Of a stretch of 64,000 bases of DNA, positions 8,374 to 16,667 are shown piece by piece. Position 1 is the first letter of the stretch; the number at the start of each line of letters is the position of its first letter. The notes under the pieces are model-generated. The model was not told the origin of the DNA. It ran no database searches and saw nothing but the letters and a program-made list of their open reading frames with translations. A program made the position numbers and the translations under genes. Origin of the DNA: Variovorax sp. ZS18.2.2 (GTDB lineage: Bacteria; Pseudomonadota; Gammaproteobacteria; Burkholderiales; Burkholderiaceae_C); contig NZ_JANLNM010000002.1 of NCBI RefSeq assembly GCF_024701975.1, positions 434,001-498,000 on the forward strand, read 5' to 3'.

Positions 8374-9513
8374 ATGACTCGCATCACCTTCTTTTCTCCA
8401 GAACAAAAAATGTCCGCAATCAGCTGTCACAAAATCATCAAGAGTTACGGGGACACGCAGGTCGTCCACGAGTTCGACCTCGACGTGGCCGACAACGAGT
8501 TCGTCGTGTTCCTCGGCCCTTCGGGCTGCGGCAAGTCGACCATCCTGCGCATGCTCGCGGGCCTGGAAGACATCAGCGGCGGCGACCTGCGCATCGGTGG
8601 CCGGCGGGTCAACGACCTGCCGCCGCAGGAGCGCGGCATTGCCATGGTGTTCCAGAACTACGCGCTCTATCCGCACATGACCGTGCGCGACAACATCGCT
8701 TTCGGCCTCAAGCGGCTGAAGGTGCCCAAGGCCGAGATCGACAGCCGCATCAAGGAGGTGTCGGACACTCTGGGCCTGGAGCGCTACCTGCAGCGCAAGC
8801 CCACCGAGCTTTCGGGCGGCCAGCAGCAGCGCGTGGCGATCGCCCGCGCGATGATCAAGACGCCCAAGGTGTTCCTGTTCGACGAGCCGCTGTCGAACCT
8901 CGACGCCAAGCTGCGCAACCACATGCGCATCGAGATCGCGAAGCTGCACCAGACGCTCAAGACCACAACGGTCTACGTCACGCACGACCAGCACGAGGCG
9001 ATGACGCTGGCCGACCGCATCGTGCTGCTGCGCGACGGGCGCATCGAGCAGGTCGGCTCGCCCAAGGAAATCTTCGAGCGCCCGCGCTCCGCCTTCGTGG
9101 CCGGCTTCATCGGAACGCCGCCGATGAATCTGGTGGAAATGTCGGTGAAAGACGAGGGCAGCCATTTCGAACTGAGCGGCCGAAGCGGTGTCGTGCATGT
9201 GAACGCCCGCCGCTTCGCGCTCGAAGGCCGCGAGCGCGTGACGCTGGGCATCCGTCCCGCGCACCTGCGGGTGGACACGAACAGCGGCCGCGATGGCGGC
9301 TTCTGTGGCGAGGTGCAGCTCATCGAATACCTCGGCAACGAAGTGCTGGTGAGCTTTGGCGGAGACGGCAACGAAATCTCCGCACTCATGCCCTCGTCAC
9401 AGAGCCCGCACCTGCACGGGTGCGTGAGCTTCGTGGCCGATCCCGAGCAGGTGCATCTGTTCGACATCGACACCGGCGCATCGCTGCGCGTGGACAGCAC
9501 CCCTTTGCATTGA
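8374..9513 (+). CDS. sugar ABC transporter ATP-binding protein (UgpC/MalK-type)
   Basis: 379 residues from the ATG at 8374, chosen because AAGGGAG lies just upstream; an in-frame ATG at 8410 would remove only 12 residues. Walker A is GPSGCGKST (residues 48-56), the signature is LSGGQQQR starting at 146, and Walker B ends in LFDEP (Asp170, Glu171), followed by the switch histidine in [10 protein letters not shown]-terminal TOBE/OB region (residues about 240-379) marks it as the CUT1 carbohydrate type. It energises the two permeases encoded upstream from the cytoplasmic face. Confidence 0.95.
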   Translation: MTRITFFSPEQKMSAISCHKIIKSYGDTQVVHEFDLDVADNEFVVFLGPSGCGKSTILRMLAGLEDISGGDLRIGGRRVNDLPPQERGIAMVFQNYALYPHMTVRDNIAFGLKRLKVPKAEIDSRIKEVSDTLGLERYLQRKPTELSGGQQQRVAIARAMIKTPKVFLFDEPLSNLDAKLRNHMRIEIAKLHQTLKTTTVYVTHDQHEAMTLADRIVLLRDGRIEQVGSPKEIFERPRSAFVAGFIGTPPMNLVEMSVKDEGSHFELSGRSGVVHVNARRFALEGRERVTLGIRPAHLRVDTNSGRDGGFCGEVQLIEYLGNEVLVSFGGDGNEISALMPSSQSPHLHGCVSFVADPEQVHLFDIDTGASLRVDSTPLH

Positions 9514-9547
9514 ACACAGACAACCCCAACACACTCTCGAGCGAAAG

Positions 9548-10603
9548 ATGGAAATGAAAGCACTGGTCCTGGAAAAGGCACACGAACTCACGCTGCGCGA
9601 CGTCGACGTCCCCCTGCACATGGGACCGCGCGACGTGAAGATCCGCATGCACACCGTGGGCGTCTGCGGCAGCGACGTCCACTACTACCAGCATGGCGGC
9701 ATCGGCCCCTACATCGTCAACGAGCCGATGATCCTCGGCCACGAAGCCTCCGGCGTGGTCGCCGAGGTGGGCGCCGAAGTCACGCACCTGAAGCCCGGCG
9801 ACCGCGTCTGCATGGAGCCCGGCATTCCCGAGATGGATTCGCGCGCCACCCGCGAAGGCATCTACAACCTCGACCCCGCCGTGCGCTTCTGGGCCACGCC
9901 GCCGATCCACGGTTGCCTCACGCCCTTCGTGGTGCACCCGGCGGCCTTCACCTTCCGCATGCCCGACAACGTGAGCTTCGGCGAAGGCGCCATCGTCGAG
10001 CCGCTGGCCATCGGCCTGCAGGCCGCGAAGAAGGCCGCGCTGAAGCCGGGCGACGTGGCGGTGGTCATCGGCGCCGGCACCATCGGCGCGATGACCGCGC
10101 TGGCGGCACTGGCCGGTGGTGCGGCGCGCGTGATCCTCGCGGACCTCGTGCCTGAGAAGCTGGCCCTCTTTGCCGACAACCCGGCCGTGACGACGGTGAA
10201 CGTGCGCGACACCAACCTCGCGGAAACCGTGAAGACCCTGACCGACGGCTGGGGCGCGAATGTCGTCTTCGAAGCCAGCGGCAGCACCCGCGCCTACGAG
10301 GGCATCTTCGATCTGCCGTGCCCCGGCGGCTGCATCGTGATCGTGGGCTGTCCGCCCGCCAAGGTCGCGTTCGACATCGTCGGTATCCAGGCGAAGGAAC
10401 TGCGCATCGAATCGGTGTTCCGCTACGCCAACATCTTCCCGCGCGCGCTGGCGCTGATCGCATCGGGGCAGGTGAACGTCAAGCCCTTCATCTCGCGCAC
10501 CTTCGCGTTCGAGAACGGCATCCAGGCTTTCGAGGAAGCAGCGGCGGGGCGGGCGAGCGACGTGAAGATCCAGATCGAGTTTCCGGAAGACTTGACGGTC
10601 TGA
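9548..10603 (+). CDS. zinc-dependent NAD(P) alcohol dehydrogenase, sorbitol/xylitol dehydrogenase type
   Basis: 351 residues, the length of medium-chain polyol dehydrogenases. Catalytic zinc ligands are visible: Cys40 in GVCGSD, His65-Glu66 in GHEASG, and the Glu of the IVEPLAIG region. The four-cysteine structural-zinc lobe of classical alcohol dehydrogenases is absent, as in sorbitol and xylitol dehydrogenases. The nucleotide fold has GAGTIG. It would oxidise a polyol imported by the preceding ABC system to the ketose in the cytoplasm. It starts 34 bases after the ATPase gene, so it is probably the last gene of the operon. Exact polyol unknown. An ATG six bases downstream is an alternative start. 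Confidence 0.9.
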   Translation: MEMKALVLEKAHELTLRDVDVPLHMGPRDVKIRMHTVGVCGSDVHYYQHGGIGPYIVNEPMILGHEASGVVAEVGAEVTHLKPGDRVCMEPGIPEMDSRATREGIYNLDPAVRFWATPPIHGCLTPFVVHPAAFTFRMPDNVSFGEGAIVEPLAIGLQAAKKAALKPGDVAVVIGAGTIGAMTALAALAGGAARVILADLVPEKLALFADNPAVTTVNVRDTNLAETVKTLTDGWGANVVFEASGSTRAYEGIFDLPCPGGCIVIVGCPPAKVAFDIVGIQAKELRIESVFRYANIFPRALALIASGQVNVKPFISRTFAFENGIQAFEEAAAGRASDVKIQIEFPEDLTV

Positions 10604-10610
10604 CCCCGTT

Positions 10611-13600
10611 TCATTTCTTCACGGGCATCGCCTTGCGGATGAACTGTCCGCCGCTGAAGATCCACACGAAGCTCGGATCGGCCAGCGCGATGGTCCGTCC
10701 GCTGAGCCCCGATACCGCCTTGAAGAACGGGAAGCAGTCGACCGGGCACACCTCCCGCGTCACGCCGATGCTCGCCACGGCCTTCTTGGTGGCCCCGTCG
10801 ATATCCTTCTCCAGCCGGCCCAGCGCCGCGATGAAGGCCTGCTTCTCCGCGTGCGACTTGTAGTAGGCGCCCGGCGCGTACTTGGGATCGAAGGGGAAGG
10901 CCTTGGTCGAGTAGCCGTATCTCGCGAGACCCGCCTGGTACTGCATCACGTACTGGTGCACCTCGGCGGTCTGCTGCGACACCGACATGCCCCGGCCCTT
11001 GGCCAGCGCCGCCAGCGAGCCGTCGAGCGTGCCCCAGCCGCTGATCGTCACATCGTCGGCCAGTGCCAGGGTCTTGCCCGGCCTGACCACGCCGCCCGCG
11101 GTGGCCACGTCGTAGATCTGCTGGATCGCCCTCTGCTTGTCGATCGCCGACCTGACGGCGGTGCGTACGTCCGTTTTCGCGCCGGCCGGAATCCCCGAGA
11201 GCAGCTCGTCGAGGTTCTTCGCCGTGAAGCCGTCGCCATTCTCGATCGGGTTGATCTCGCCGACCAGGTGGTGCTTGGGTCCGCCGTCGTCGGCGATCTC
11301 GAGCTTGACCAGCTTGTACTTGTTCCTGATCGCGCCGAGCTTGGAGCGGATCGCGCCCACGTCGTCGCTGTGGGTCTTGGCGATCGCCGTGCCCTCTCTC
11401 ACGGCGGCCTTCAGGTCGCGCTTCTTCTGGTCGTCGGTGCGCGCATCGGGCTTGCCATCCTTGCCCTTCTTGTTCTTCCCCAGCAGCGCATCGAGGAATT
11501 TCTTGGCCATCTTGCGGACCCACGCCACCATCGAATCGAGCGCCTTGTCCACCGGCGCGCGGATCTTCTGCAGGATGCCGTTGATCTTCGAAGCGATCTT
11601 GCCCAACCCCGCAAAACCCGCGAGGAAGTTGATGGCCAGCGACAGCCCGCCCGCGAGCACCGACTCCACCTTGCCCGCCGCCGCGCCGATGTTGCCGCCC
11701 GCAATGGCCGTGATGGAGCCCACGAAGGCGCTCACCACCGCGGCGATCTCGGAGATCTTGTTCACGAACACCATCACCATGTCGTAGATCGACACGATGG
11801 CCGAGATGAAGCCCGCGCCCGGGATGAACATCGCGACCAGCTTCGGAATCGCCTTGGTCACCACCGCCTCGATGATCATTCCCTTGATGCCTTCGATCAC
11901 CTGGTCCTTGAGCGCGGCGAGCTCGGCCTTGACCTGCACCCAGGCGGCTGCCGGGCCTTCTTTGGCCAGCGTCTTGACGATGCCGAAGCCTTTCTCCAGC
12001 GCGACCACCGCGGTCTCGCCGATGCCCTTGACCAGCTTGCCGCGCAGGTTCCCCCAGCTCAGCCCCAGCACCGAGAACGCGAACTTCACGATCTCGGGCA
12101 GCGACAGTGCGGTGGGGATGTAGACGCCCGAGAGCGAGCCGGTGAGCCACTTGATCAGCCCGTTCTGCAAGTGCGTGAGGAAGTTGCCCGCGAAATTCTG
12201 AAAGCCCAGCTTGGCCGCCTTGCCCAGGTTGCTCACGAAGGGCAGCGGGTCCTTGATGATGTTCTTGAGCGCGCTGCCGGTCTTCTGGATCGTGCCCCAG
12301 GCGCCGGGGCTCACCACCTCGAAGACGATTTCCGCGAGCTTCAGCGCGGAGTCCACGCCCCAGCCGATGAAACTCCCGACGAAGTTGCCGAACACGGCGG
12401 CCACTTTCGCGAGCCCGCGCGGGAGCACCACGATGTCCATCAGCTCCAGCGAGGTGAAGGCCGCCATCGCCAGCGCCGGCACCTGCTTGACGAAGCCCAG
12501 CAGCGCTTTTTTCGCATCGTTGAACCAGGCCACCACGCGGCCGATGGCGCCGGTCGACTGCACCCGGCCCCACACCTCGCCCTGGCCGGCCAGCGTCATG
12601 ATGCCGCCGAGGATCGCCTGCGCGTCGCCGGGCGATTCGTCGCCCGTCACCGGGTCCCTGCCGAGCACCGCCTTCAGCAGCGGATAGGCCGGCGTGGTCG
12701 CGGCCAGCGCGGCCAGCGGCTTCAACACCGCATCCTTGATGAGGGTCAGGATGTCGCTCGCCAGGCCTCCGACGAAGCTCTTCACCTGCTCCCACGGCGT
12801 CGTGAAGATGCGCACCGCGCGGTCCCATGCGCCACCCAGGTCGAGCAGGGCGCCCGGGCCGAGCGAGTCCGCGTAGTCGAACACCGCCTGCTTGAAGCTG
12901 GAGCCCACCATGCCCAGGCTGTCGACCTGCTGCGAGAACCAGTTGGCGATCTTGTCGAACACGCTGTAGGTGTCCAGCGCCCTCACGATCAGGTCGCCGC
13001 CGGGCACGAAACGCACCAGCGCGCGGAACACGTTGGCCGGCGAGCGGTCCACCGCACGGCCGTTGATCGGGTTCATACCCAGCACCAGCGCGAACATGCT
13101 GAAGCCGGGAATGCTGTCGGCCTTGCCGGCGAAGTAGTCCAGCGCGTCCTGCACGCCCAGGCGCTGCACCTGCGGCTCGCTGCGCACATGCACGGTGGTG
13201 TCGACGCTGCGGTGCGCCGTGCCGGGTTGCGCCGCGCCGCCCTGCTGGATGGTGTGCGTGAGCTCATGCGCGATGAGGCCGCGGCCTGCGGCGCTGCCCG
13301 GCGCGAAGCGATCACGCCCGAAGAACACCTCGTGCCCGACCGTGAACGCCGCCGCGTTCAGGCGCCGGCTCGCGCGCGCGGCCGCGTCGCCGGTGTGCAC
13401 GCGCACGGCGGAGAAGTCGGCGCCGAAGCGCGGCTCCATGTCGTGCTTGAGATGGCGCGGCAGCGGCTGGCCCACCGACGAGCCCACGCCCAGCGACGAG
13501 GGCAGCAGGCTGCGTGCAGATCCGCGTGCGGGCACGGTCTTGGCGAAGCGGCGCGCTTGTGGTGTTGCAGCAGCGGGTGCCATGGCGAGCACGCGCTGCG

Positions 13601-13775
13601 AGACGCGCACCGCCTCGCGCTCGGCCGGGTCCGAAGGCTGCGATACGCGCACCGGCGCGACGGGGGCCGCGGGCTTCGAGGTGGCCGGCGGCACGCGCCG
13701 GGGCGGCGGCCTGCGCGTATCCGGCACACGCAGCGCGGCGCGCGTGGGCGAGACCTGGGTGGCGGTGTCGGCCAT
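10611..13775 (-). CDS. eCIS-associated DUF4157 protein with deaminase-like C-terminal domain (probable cargo toxin)
   Basis: 1054 residues from the ATG at 13775. The N-terminal 100 residues are Pro/Ala-rich and probably disordered. The DUF4157 (eCIS core) domain follows, with RFGADFSAVRVHTG and the zinc-protease-like motif HELTH (170-174). A long middle section ends in hydrophobic, Ala/Gly-rich helices (about 645-720) and a basic MVAWVRKMAKKF stretch. About residues 800-870 look like the conserved linker ending in GEINPIE that precedes toxin domains in related proteins. The last ~175 residues contain SHAEKQAF (His975, Glu977) and, 33 residues later, EVCPVDCFPFF (Cys1010, Cys1014), followed by two strand-like segments. 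This is the HxE...C-x(2-4)-C layout of cytidine-deaminase-fold toxins. No immunity gene is adjacent. Deaminase assignment is by motif only. Distal gene of the eCIS operon. Confidence 0.85.
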   Translation of the reverse strand: MADTATQVSPTRAALRVPDTRRPPPRRVPPATSKPAAPVAPVRVSQPSDPAEREAVRVSQRVLAMAPAAATPQARRFAKTVPARGSARSLLPSSLGVGSSVGQPLPRHLKHDMEPRFGADFSAVRVHTGDAAARASRRLNAAAFTVGHEVFFGRDRFAPGSAAGRGLIAHELTHTIQQGGAAQPGTAHRSVDTTVHVRSEPQVQRLGVQDALDYFAGKADSIPGFSMFALVLGMNPINGRAVDRSPANVFRALVRFVPGGDLIVRALDTYSVFDKIANWFSQQVDSLGMVGSSFKQAVFDYADSLGPGALLDLGGAWDRAVRIFTTPWEQVKSFVGGLASDILTLIKDAVLKPLAALAATTPAYPLLKAVLGRDPVTGDESPGDAQAILGGIMTLAGQGEVWGRVQSTGAIGRVVAWFNDAKKALLGFVKQVPALAMAAFTSLELMDIVVLPRGLAKVAAVFGNFVGSFIGWGVDSALKLAEIVFEVVSPGAWGTIQKTGSALKNIIKDPLPFVSNLGKAAKLGFQNFAGNFLTHLQNGLIKWLTGSLSGVYIPTALSLPEIVKFAFSVLGLSWGNLRGKLVKGIGETAVVALEKGFGIVKTLAKEGPAAAWVQVKAELAALKDQVIEGIKGMIIEAVVTKAIPKLVAMFIPGAGFISAIVSIYDMVMVFVNKISEIAAVVSAFVGSITAIAGGNIGAAAGKVESVLAGGLSLAINFLAGFAGLGKIASKINGILQKIRAPVDKALDSMVAWVRKMAKKFLDALLGKNKKGKDGKPDARTDDQKKRDLKAAVREGTAIAKTHSDDVGAIRSKLGAIRNKYKLVKLEIADDGGPKHHLVGEINPIENGDGFTAKNLDELLSGIPAGAKTDVRTAVRSAIDKQRAIQQIYDVATAGGVVRPGKTLALADDVTISGWGTLDGSLAALAKGRGMSVSQQTAEVHQYVMQYQAGLARYGYSTKAFPFDPKYAPGAYYKSHAEKQAFIAALGRLEKDIDGATKKAVASIGVTREVCPVDCFPFFKAVSGLSGRTIALADPSFVWIFSGGQFIRKAMPVKK

Positions 13776-13786
13776 AGGCGTCCCCG

Positions 13787-15166
13787 CTACAGCGCGCGGC
13801 CCTCCTTCAGCAGCTCGCGCCGCACGCCTTCGTCCACATCCTCGGCGCGCAGCACGCCGTCGCCGCGCGCCAGCGAGCGCAGGCACGCATAGCGCAGCAC
13901 ATTGACGATGGTGCCGCCCGAGAGTTCGTGCTGCTGCGCGAGGCGCGTCAGATCGAGGGCCGGATCGGGCCGCACCGCATCGGGAATGCCTTCGCGCCAC
14001 AGCCGCAGGCGCTCGGGCGGGCGCGGCAGCGGGAACTGCACCACCGACTGGAAGCGGCGCAGGAACGCGTCGTCGATGTTGTGGCGCAGGTTGCTCGCCA
14101 GGATCACCACGCCATCGAAGCCCTCGATGCGCTGCAGCAGGTAGCTCACCTCCTGGTTCGCATAGCGGTCGTGCGCGTCGCTCACGCTGGTGCGCTTGCC
14201 GAAGAGCGCGTCGGCCTCGTCGAAGAAAAGAATCCAGCCATCGCGCTCGGCCGCGTCGAACAGGCGCGAGAGGTTCTTTTCGGTTTCGCCGATGTACTTG
14301 GAGACCACCAGCGACAGATCGACGCGGTGCACCTCGCGCCCGCAGCGCTCGCCGATGAGGCAGGCCGACAGCGTCTTGCCGGTGCCCGAGGGGCCGTGGA
14401 ACAGGCTCACATGGCCGCGCCCCGTGCGCCGCCCGAAGCCCCAGTCGTGCAGCAGGCGCTGGCCGTGGGTGAGCCAGAGGTGGATGTCTTCGAGCTGCCC
14501 GAGCGTGGTGGCGGGCAGCACGAGGTCTTCCCAGCGGAGGCCCGTCTGCACGCGGGTGGCGAGCGCGGTGCGATCGGGCGGCGCCGGCAGCGCGGGTCCG
14601 GGCAGGGCCTCGGCGAGGAAGGCGGGCGAGGGCACGAGCAGCGACTGCAGCAGGCCGCCGGCCTCGGGCGACGCCGGCGTTTCGGTGTGCAGAAGATCGT
14701 CACGCGCCAGGCGTTGCTGCGGCGACAGGCGCTGCAAGGCCTCGAAGCGCCGCGCGAGGTCGTCGCCCGCGAGCAGGAAGCAGCCCGTCTCCACCGTCGG
14801 CAGCATCGCGCCGCCCGGCCCCGCGTGCGCGCCGAACTCGGTGTAGGGGCGCTGCGTGGTGGCGTTCTGCGTGGCCAGCACGTCGAGCAACTGCGGGCGT
14901 AACTGGGGCGCGAGCGCGAGGATCATCAGCAGCCGCTCGGTGGCATCGAAGCCGTGGCGCTGCAGCGCGGCCGCGTACGGACCCGCCTTGGGGCGCAGTG
15001 GCGGTGGTGGCGCGAGCGTGTCGGGCAGCGGCGGCGAGGCCGGTGCCTTGTCGTGGAAGTAGTGGTGCAGGCGCAGCTCGATCAGGTGCGCGAGCCATTC
15101 GAGTTCGGCTTCGAGCGTGTCCGCATCGACCCGGGCGTTGACGGGCGGCATGTCGGTGGGCTTCAT
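13787..15166 (-). CDS. eCIS AAA+ ATPase (Afp15/Pvc15-like)
   Basis: 459 residues from the ATG at 15166, which overlaps the tape-measure stop in an ATGA arrangement; a GTG 12 bases further up is less likely. The N-terminal half is a family-specific region. The AAA core has Walker A GPSGTGKT (258-265), Walker B ILFFDEAD (Asp316, Glu317), sensor ILASNLRHNID and an arginine pair in FLRRFQ. The substrate-loop region SKYIGETEKNL is typical of FtsH/spastin-like unfoldases. In Afp and PVC systems the equivalent ATPase is needed for assembly or cargo loading. Adjacent DUF4157 cargo gene starts 11 bases after its stop. Confidence 0.92.
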   Translation of the reverse strand: MKPTDMPPVNARVDADTLEAELEWLAHLIELRLHHYFHDKAPASPPLPDTLAPPPPLRPKAGPYAAALQRHGFDATERLLMILALAPQLRPQLLDVLATQNATTQRPYTEFGAHAGPGGAMLPTVETGCFLLAGDDLARRFEALQRLSPQQRLARDDLLHTETPASPEAGGLLQSLLVPSPAFLAEALPGPALPAPPDRTALATRVQTGLRWEDLVLPATTLGQLEDIHLWLTHGQRLLHDWGFGRRTGRGHVSLFHGPSGTGKTLSACLIGERCGREVHRVDLSLVVSKYIGETEKNLSRLFDAAERDGWILFFDEADALFGKRTSVSDAHDRYANQEVSYLLQRIEGFDGVVILASNLRHNIDDAFLRRFQSVVQFPLPRPPERLRLWREGIPDAVRPDPALDLTRLAQQHELSGGTIVNVLRYACLRSLARGDGVLRAEDVDEGVRRELLKEGRAL

Positions 15167-16665
15167 GGCGTGGGCCACTCCACGATCAGCAGCTTCGGCA
15201 TCCAGGGCAGGCGCACCTGTTCGATGCGCCAGGGCAGCATCGCCATCAGCATGTCGAAGGCTTCGGACTGCATGCGCAGGTGCCAGGTGCCGTCGCCGCG
15301 CGAGAGCAGGCCGCGGCGCTGCAGGAAGCTCAGGCGCAGGCCCTCGATGCCGGTGCCGCGCAGCGCGCTCCAGTGGTCGCGCACGGCGGTGAGCAGCGCG
15401 TCGACCTCTTCGCAGTCGGCCAGTGAGAGCGCGGGCAGCGCGGCGGTCAGCGGTTCGTCGGGCGGGCGGCCGAGCAGCAGCTTGATGAAAGGCAACTGGT
15501 GTTCGGCGATGGGCGCGTTGTCGCAGGCAAGGGCGTGCAGCAGGACGCAGGCGCGGGGCAGTTCGTCGGGGAGGATCTGCTTGCCGCCCTCGTCGAGCAC
15601 GCCGCAGCCGGCGAGCATGCGGGGCAGCCAGGGATGCAGCAGGACCAGGCCGGCGAGCGGGACCAGCAGGGGCTCGGCGGTTGTCGCGGCGTCGCTTTCC
15701 AGCGGATGCTTCTGTTCCGGGCGATGCGGTTGCTTCGTCGTTGGCGCGCGGGAGGTCTTGCCGCCTTCGGTCCTGGAGGACGGGTGAGCGGTTCTCTGCG
15801 CGCGCGGCTTTTCAACGAGCGCTTCCTGCAGCGACGCAAGAAACGGCGGTGCGCCGGCGACGGCGCGCTGCTGCGCAACGAGTTCGCGCAGCGCAGCAGC
15901 GCCGAGCGGCGCTGCGAGCCAGACAGCCTGCCACTCGATGCGGTCGATGGCGTCGCTATCGATCCATGCGCGCCAGCTCTCCAGCGTCGCAGGGCTCAGC
16001 GGCAGCGGCGGCCAATGCACCGCAAGCAGGCGGCGGCGCAGGGCGGCGGGCAGCAGAGGCAACCAGCGCAGCAGTGCGCCGAAAGCCGCGCGCGTGTCGG
16101 CCGCATCGGGCAGCACCGAGCGCAGCGGCTCTGCGCCGCTGGCCACCGATTCCGCAGTCCGCACCGCTGCTTCGGCCAGTACGCGTTGTGCCTCTTCGGG
16201 TGCAAGGCCGGCGAGGGTCCAGGGCAACAGGCCTCTCGCCATGTAGTGCTTCAGGGCCTGGCGCGCCTCGATGGCGGTCGAGCGCCGCGACGAAGCGATG
16301 TCCGCCTCGGGGAAGGGCGACGTGGCAGGCGCCGTGCCCGACCGGCTCCCATGTCCGACCTCTGCTGCAGGCGCATCGCGCTTCACCGGCCGCTCCGCCG
16401 CAGCCAGCGCCGCGCGCACCGCGGCCTCGATGCGCTCCGACAGCTCACCCGCCGACAGACCCCGCAGGTCCGCCAGCCGAACTTCCAGCGCCAGCCTCGG
16501 CAGATGCCACACCTCGTCCCGCGGCACCGCCTTGTCGAACGCCCGGTCCAGCGCCGCCTCGCACGCCTCGCCCTGCGCGCGCAGCAGCGTGCGCAGCGCA
16601 AAGGCTTCGGCCGGACTCGGGGCCGAGGCCCGCCAGCGCAGGCGCCGCACGCGGTGGGTGTTCAT
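15163..16665 (-). CDS. contractile injection system tape-measure protein (CIS_TMP family)
   Basis: 500 residues from the ATG at 16665. The start HRVRRLRWRASAPSPAEAF and the PRDEVWHLPRLALEVRLADL segment match the N-terminal pattern of the CIS tape-measure family. The C-terminal module has LVLLHPWLPRMLAGCGVL, the RACVLLHALA helix, DALLTAVRDHW and the closing QVRLPWMPKLLIVEWP. A Lys/Pro/Thr-rich linker (about 310-355) joins the halves. The protein should set tube length and recruit the terminal proteins. At 500 residues it is short for a tape measure, which would fit a short particle if the ruler rule holds. It lies 2 bases after the stop of the 911-residue gene. Confidence 0.88.
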   Translation of the reverse strand: MNTHRVRRLRWRASAPSPAEAFALRTLLRAQGEACEAALDRAFDKAVPRDEVWHLPRLALEVRLADLRGLSAGELSERIEAAVRAALAAAERPVKRDAPAAEVGHGSRSGTAPATSPFPEADIASSRRSTAIEARQALKHYMARGLLPWTLAGLAPEEAQRVLAEAAVRTAESVASGAEPLRSVLPDAADTRAAFGALLRWLPLLPAALRRRLLAVHWPPLPLSPATLESWRAWIDSDAIDRIEWQAVWLAAPLGAAALRELVAQQRAVAGAPPFLASLQEALVEKPRAQRTAHPSSRTEGGKTSRAPTTKQPHRPEQKHPLESDAATTAEPLLVPLAGLVLLHPWLPRMLAGCGVLDEGGKQILPDELPRACVLLHALACDNAPIAEHQLPFIKLLLGRPPDEPLTAALPALSLADCEEVDALLTAVRDHWSALRGTGIEGLRLSFLQRRGLLSRGDGTWHLRMQSEAFDMLMAMLPWRIEQVRLPWMPKLLIVEWPTP

Positions 16666-16667
16666 GT

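Noticed and set aside
13250-13270. HELTH motif as proof of an active metalloprotease toxin
   Set aside because: The motif belongs to the DUF4157 (eCIS core) domain shared by many cargo proteins; catalysis is not shown, and the C-terminal domain is the better toxin candidate.
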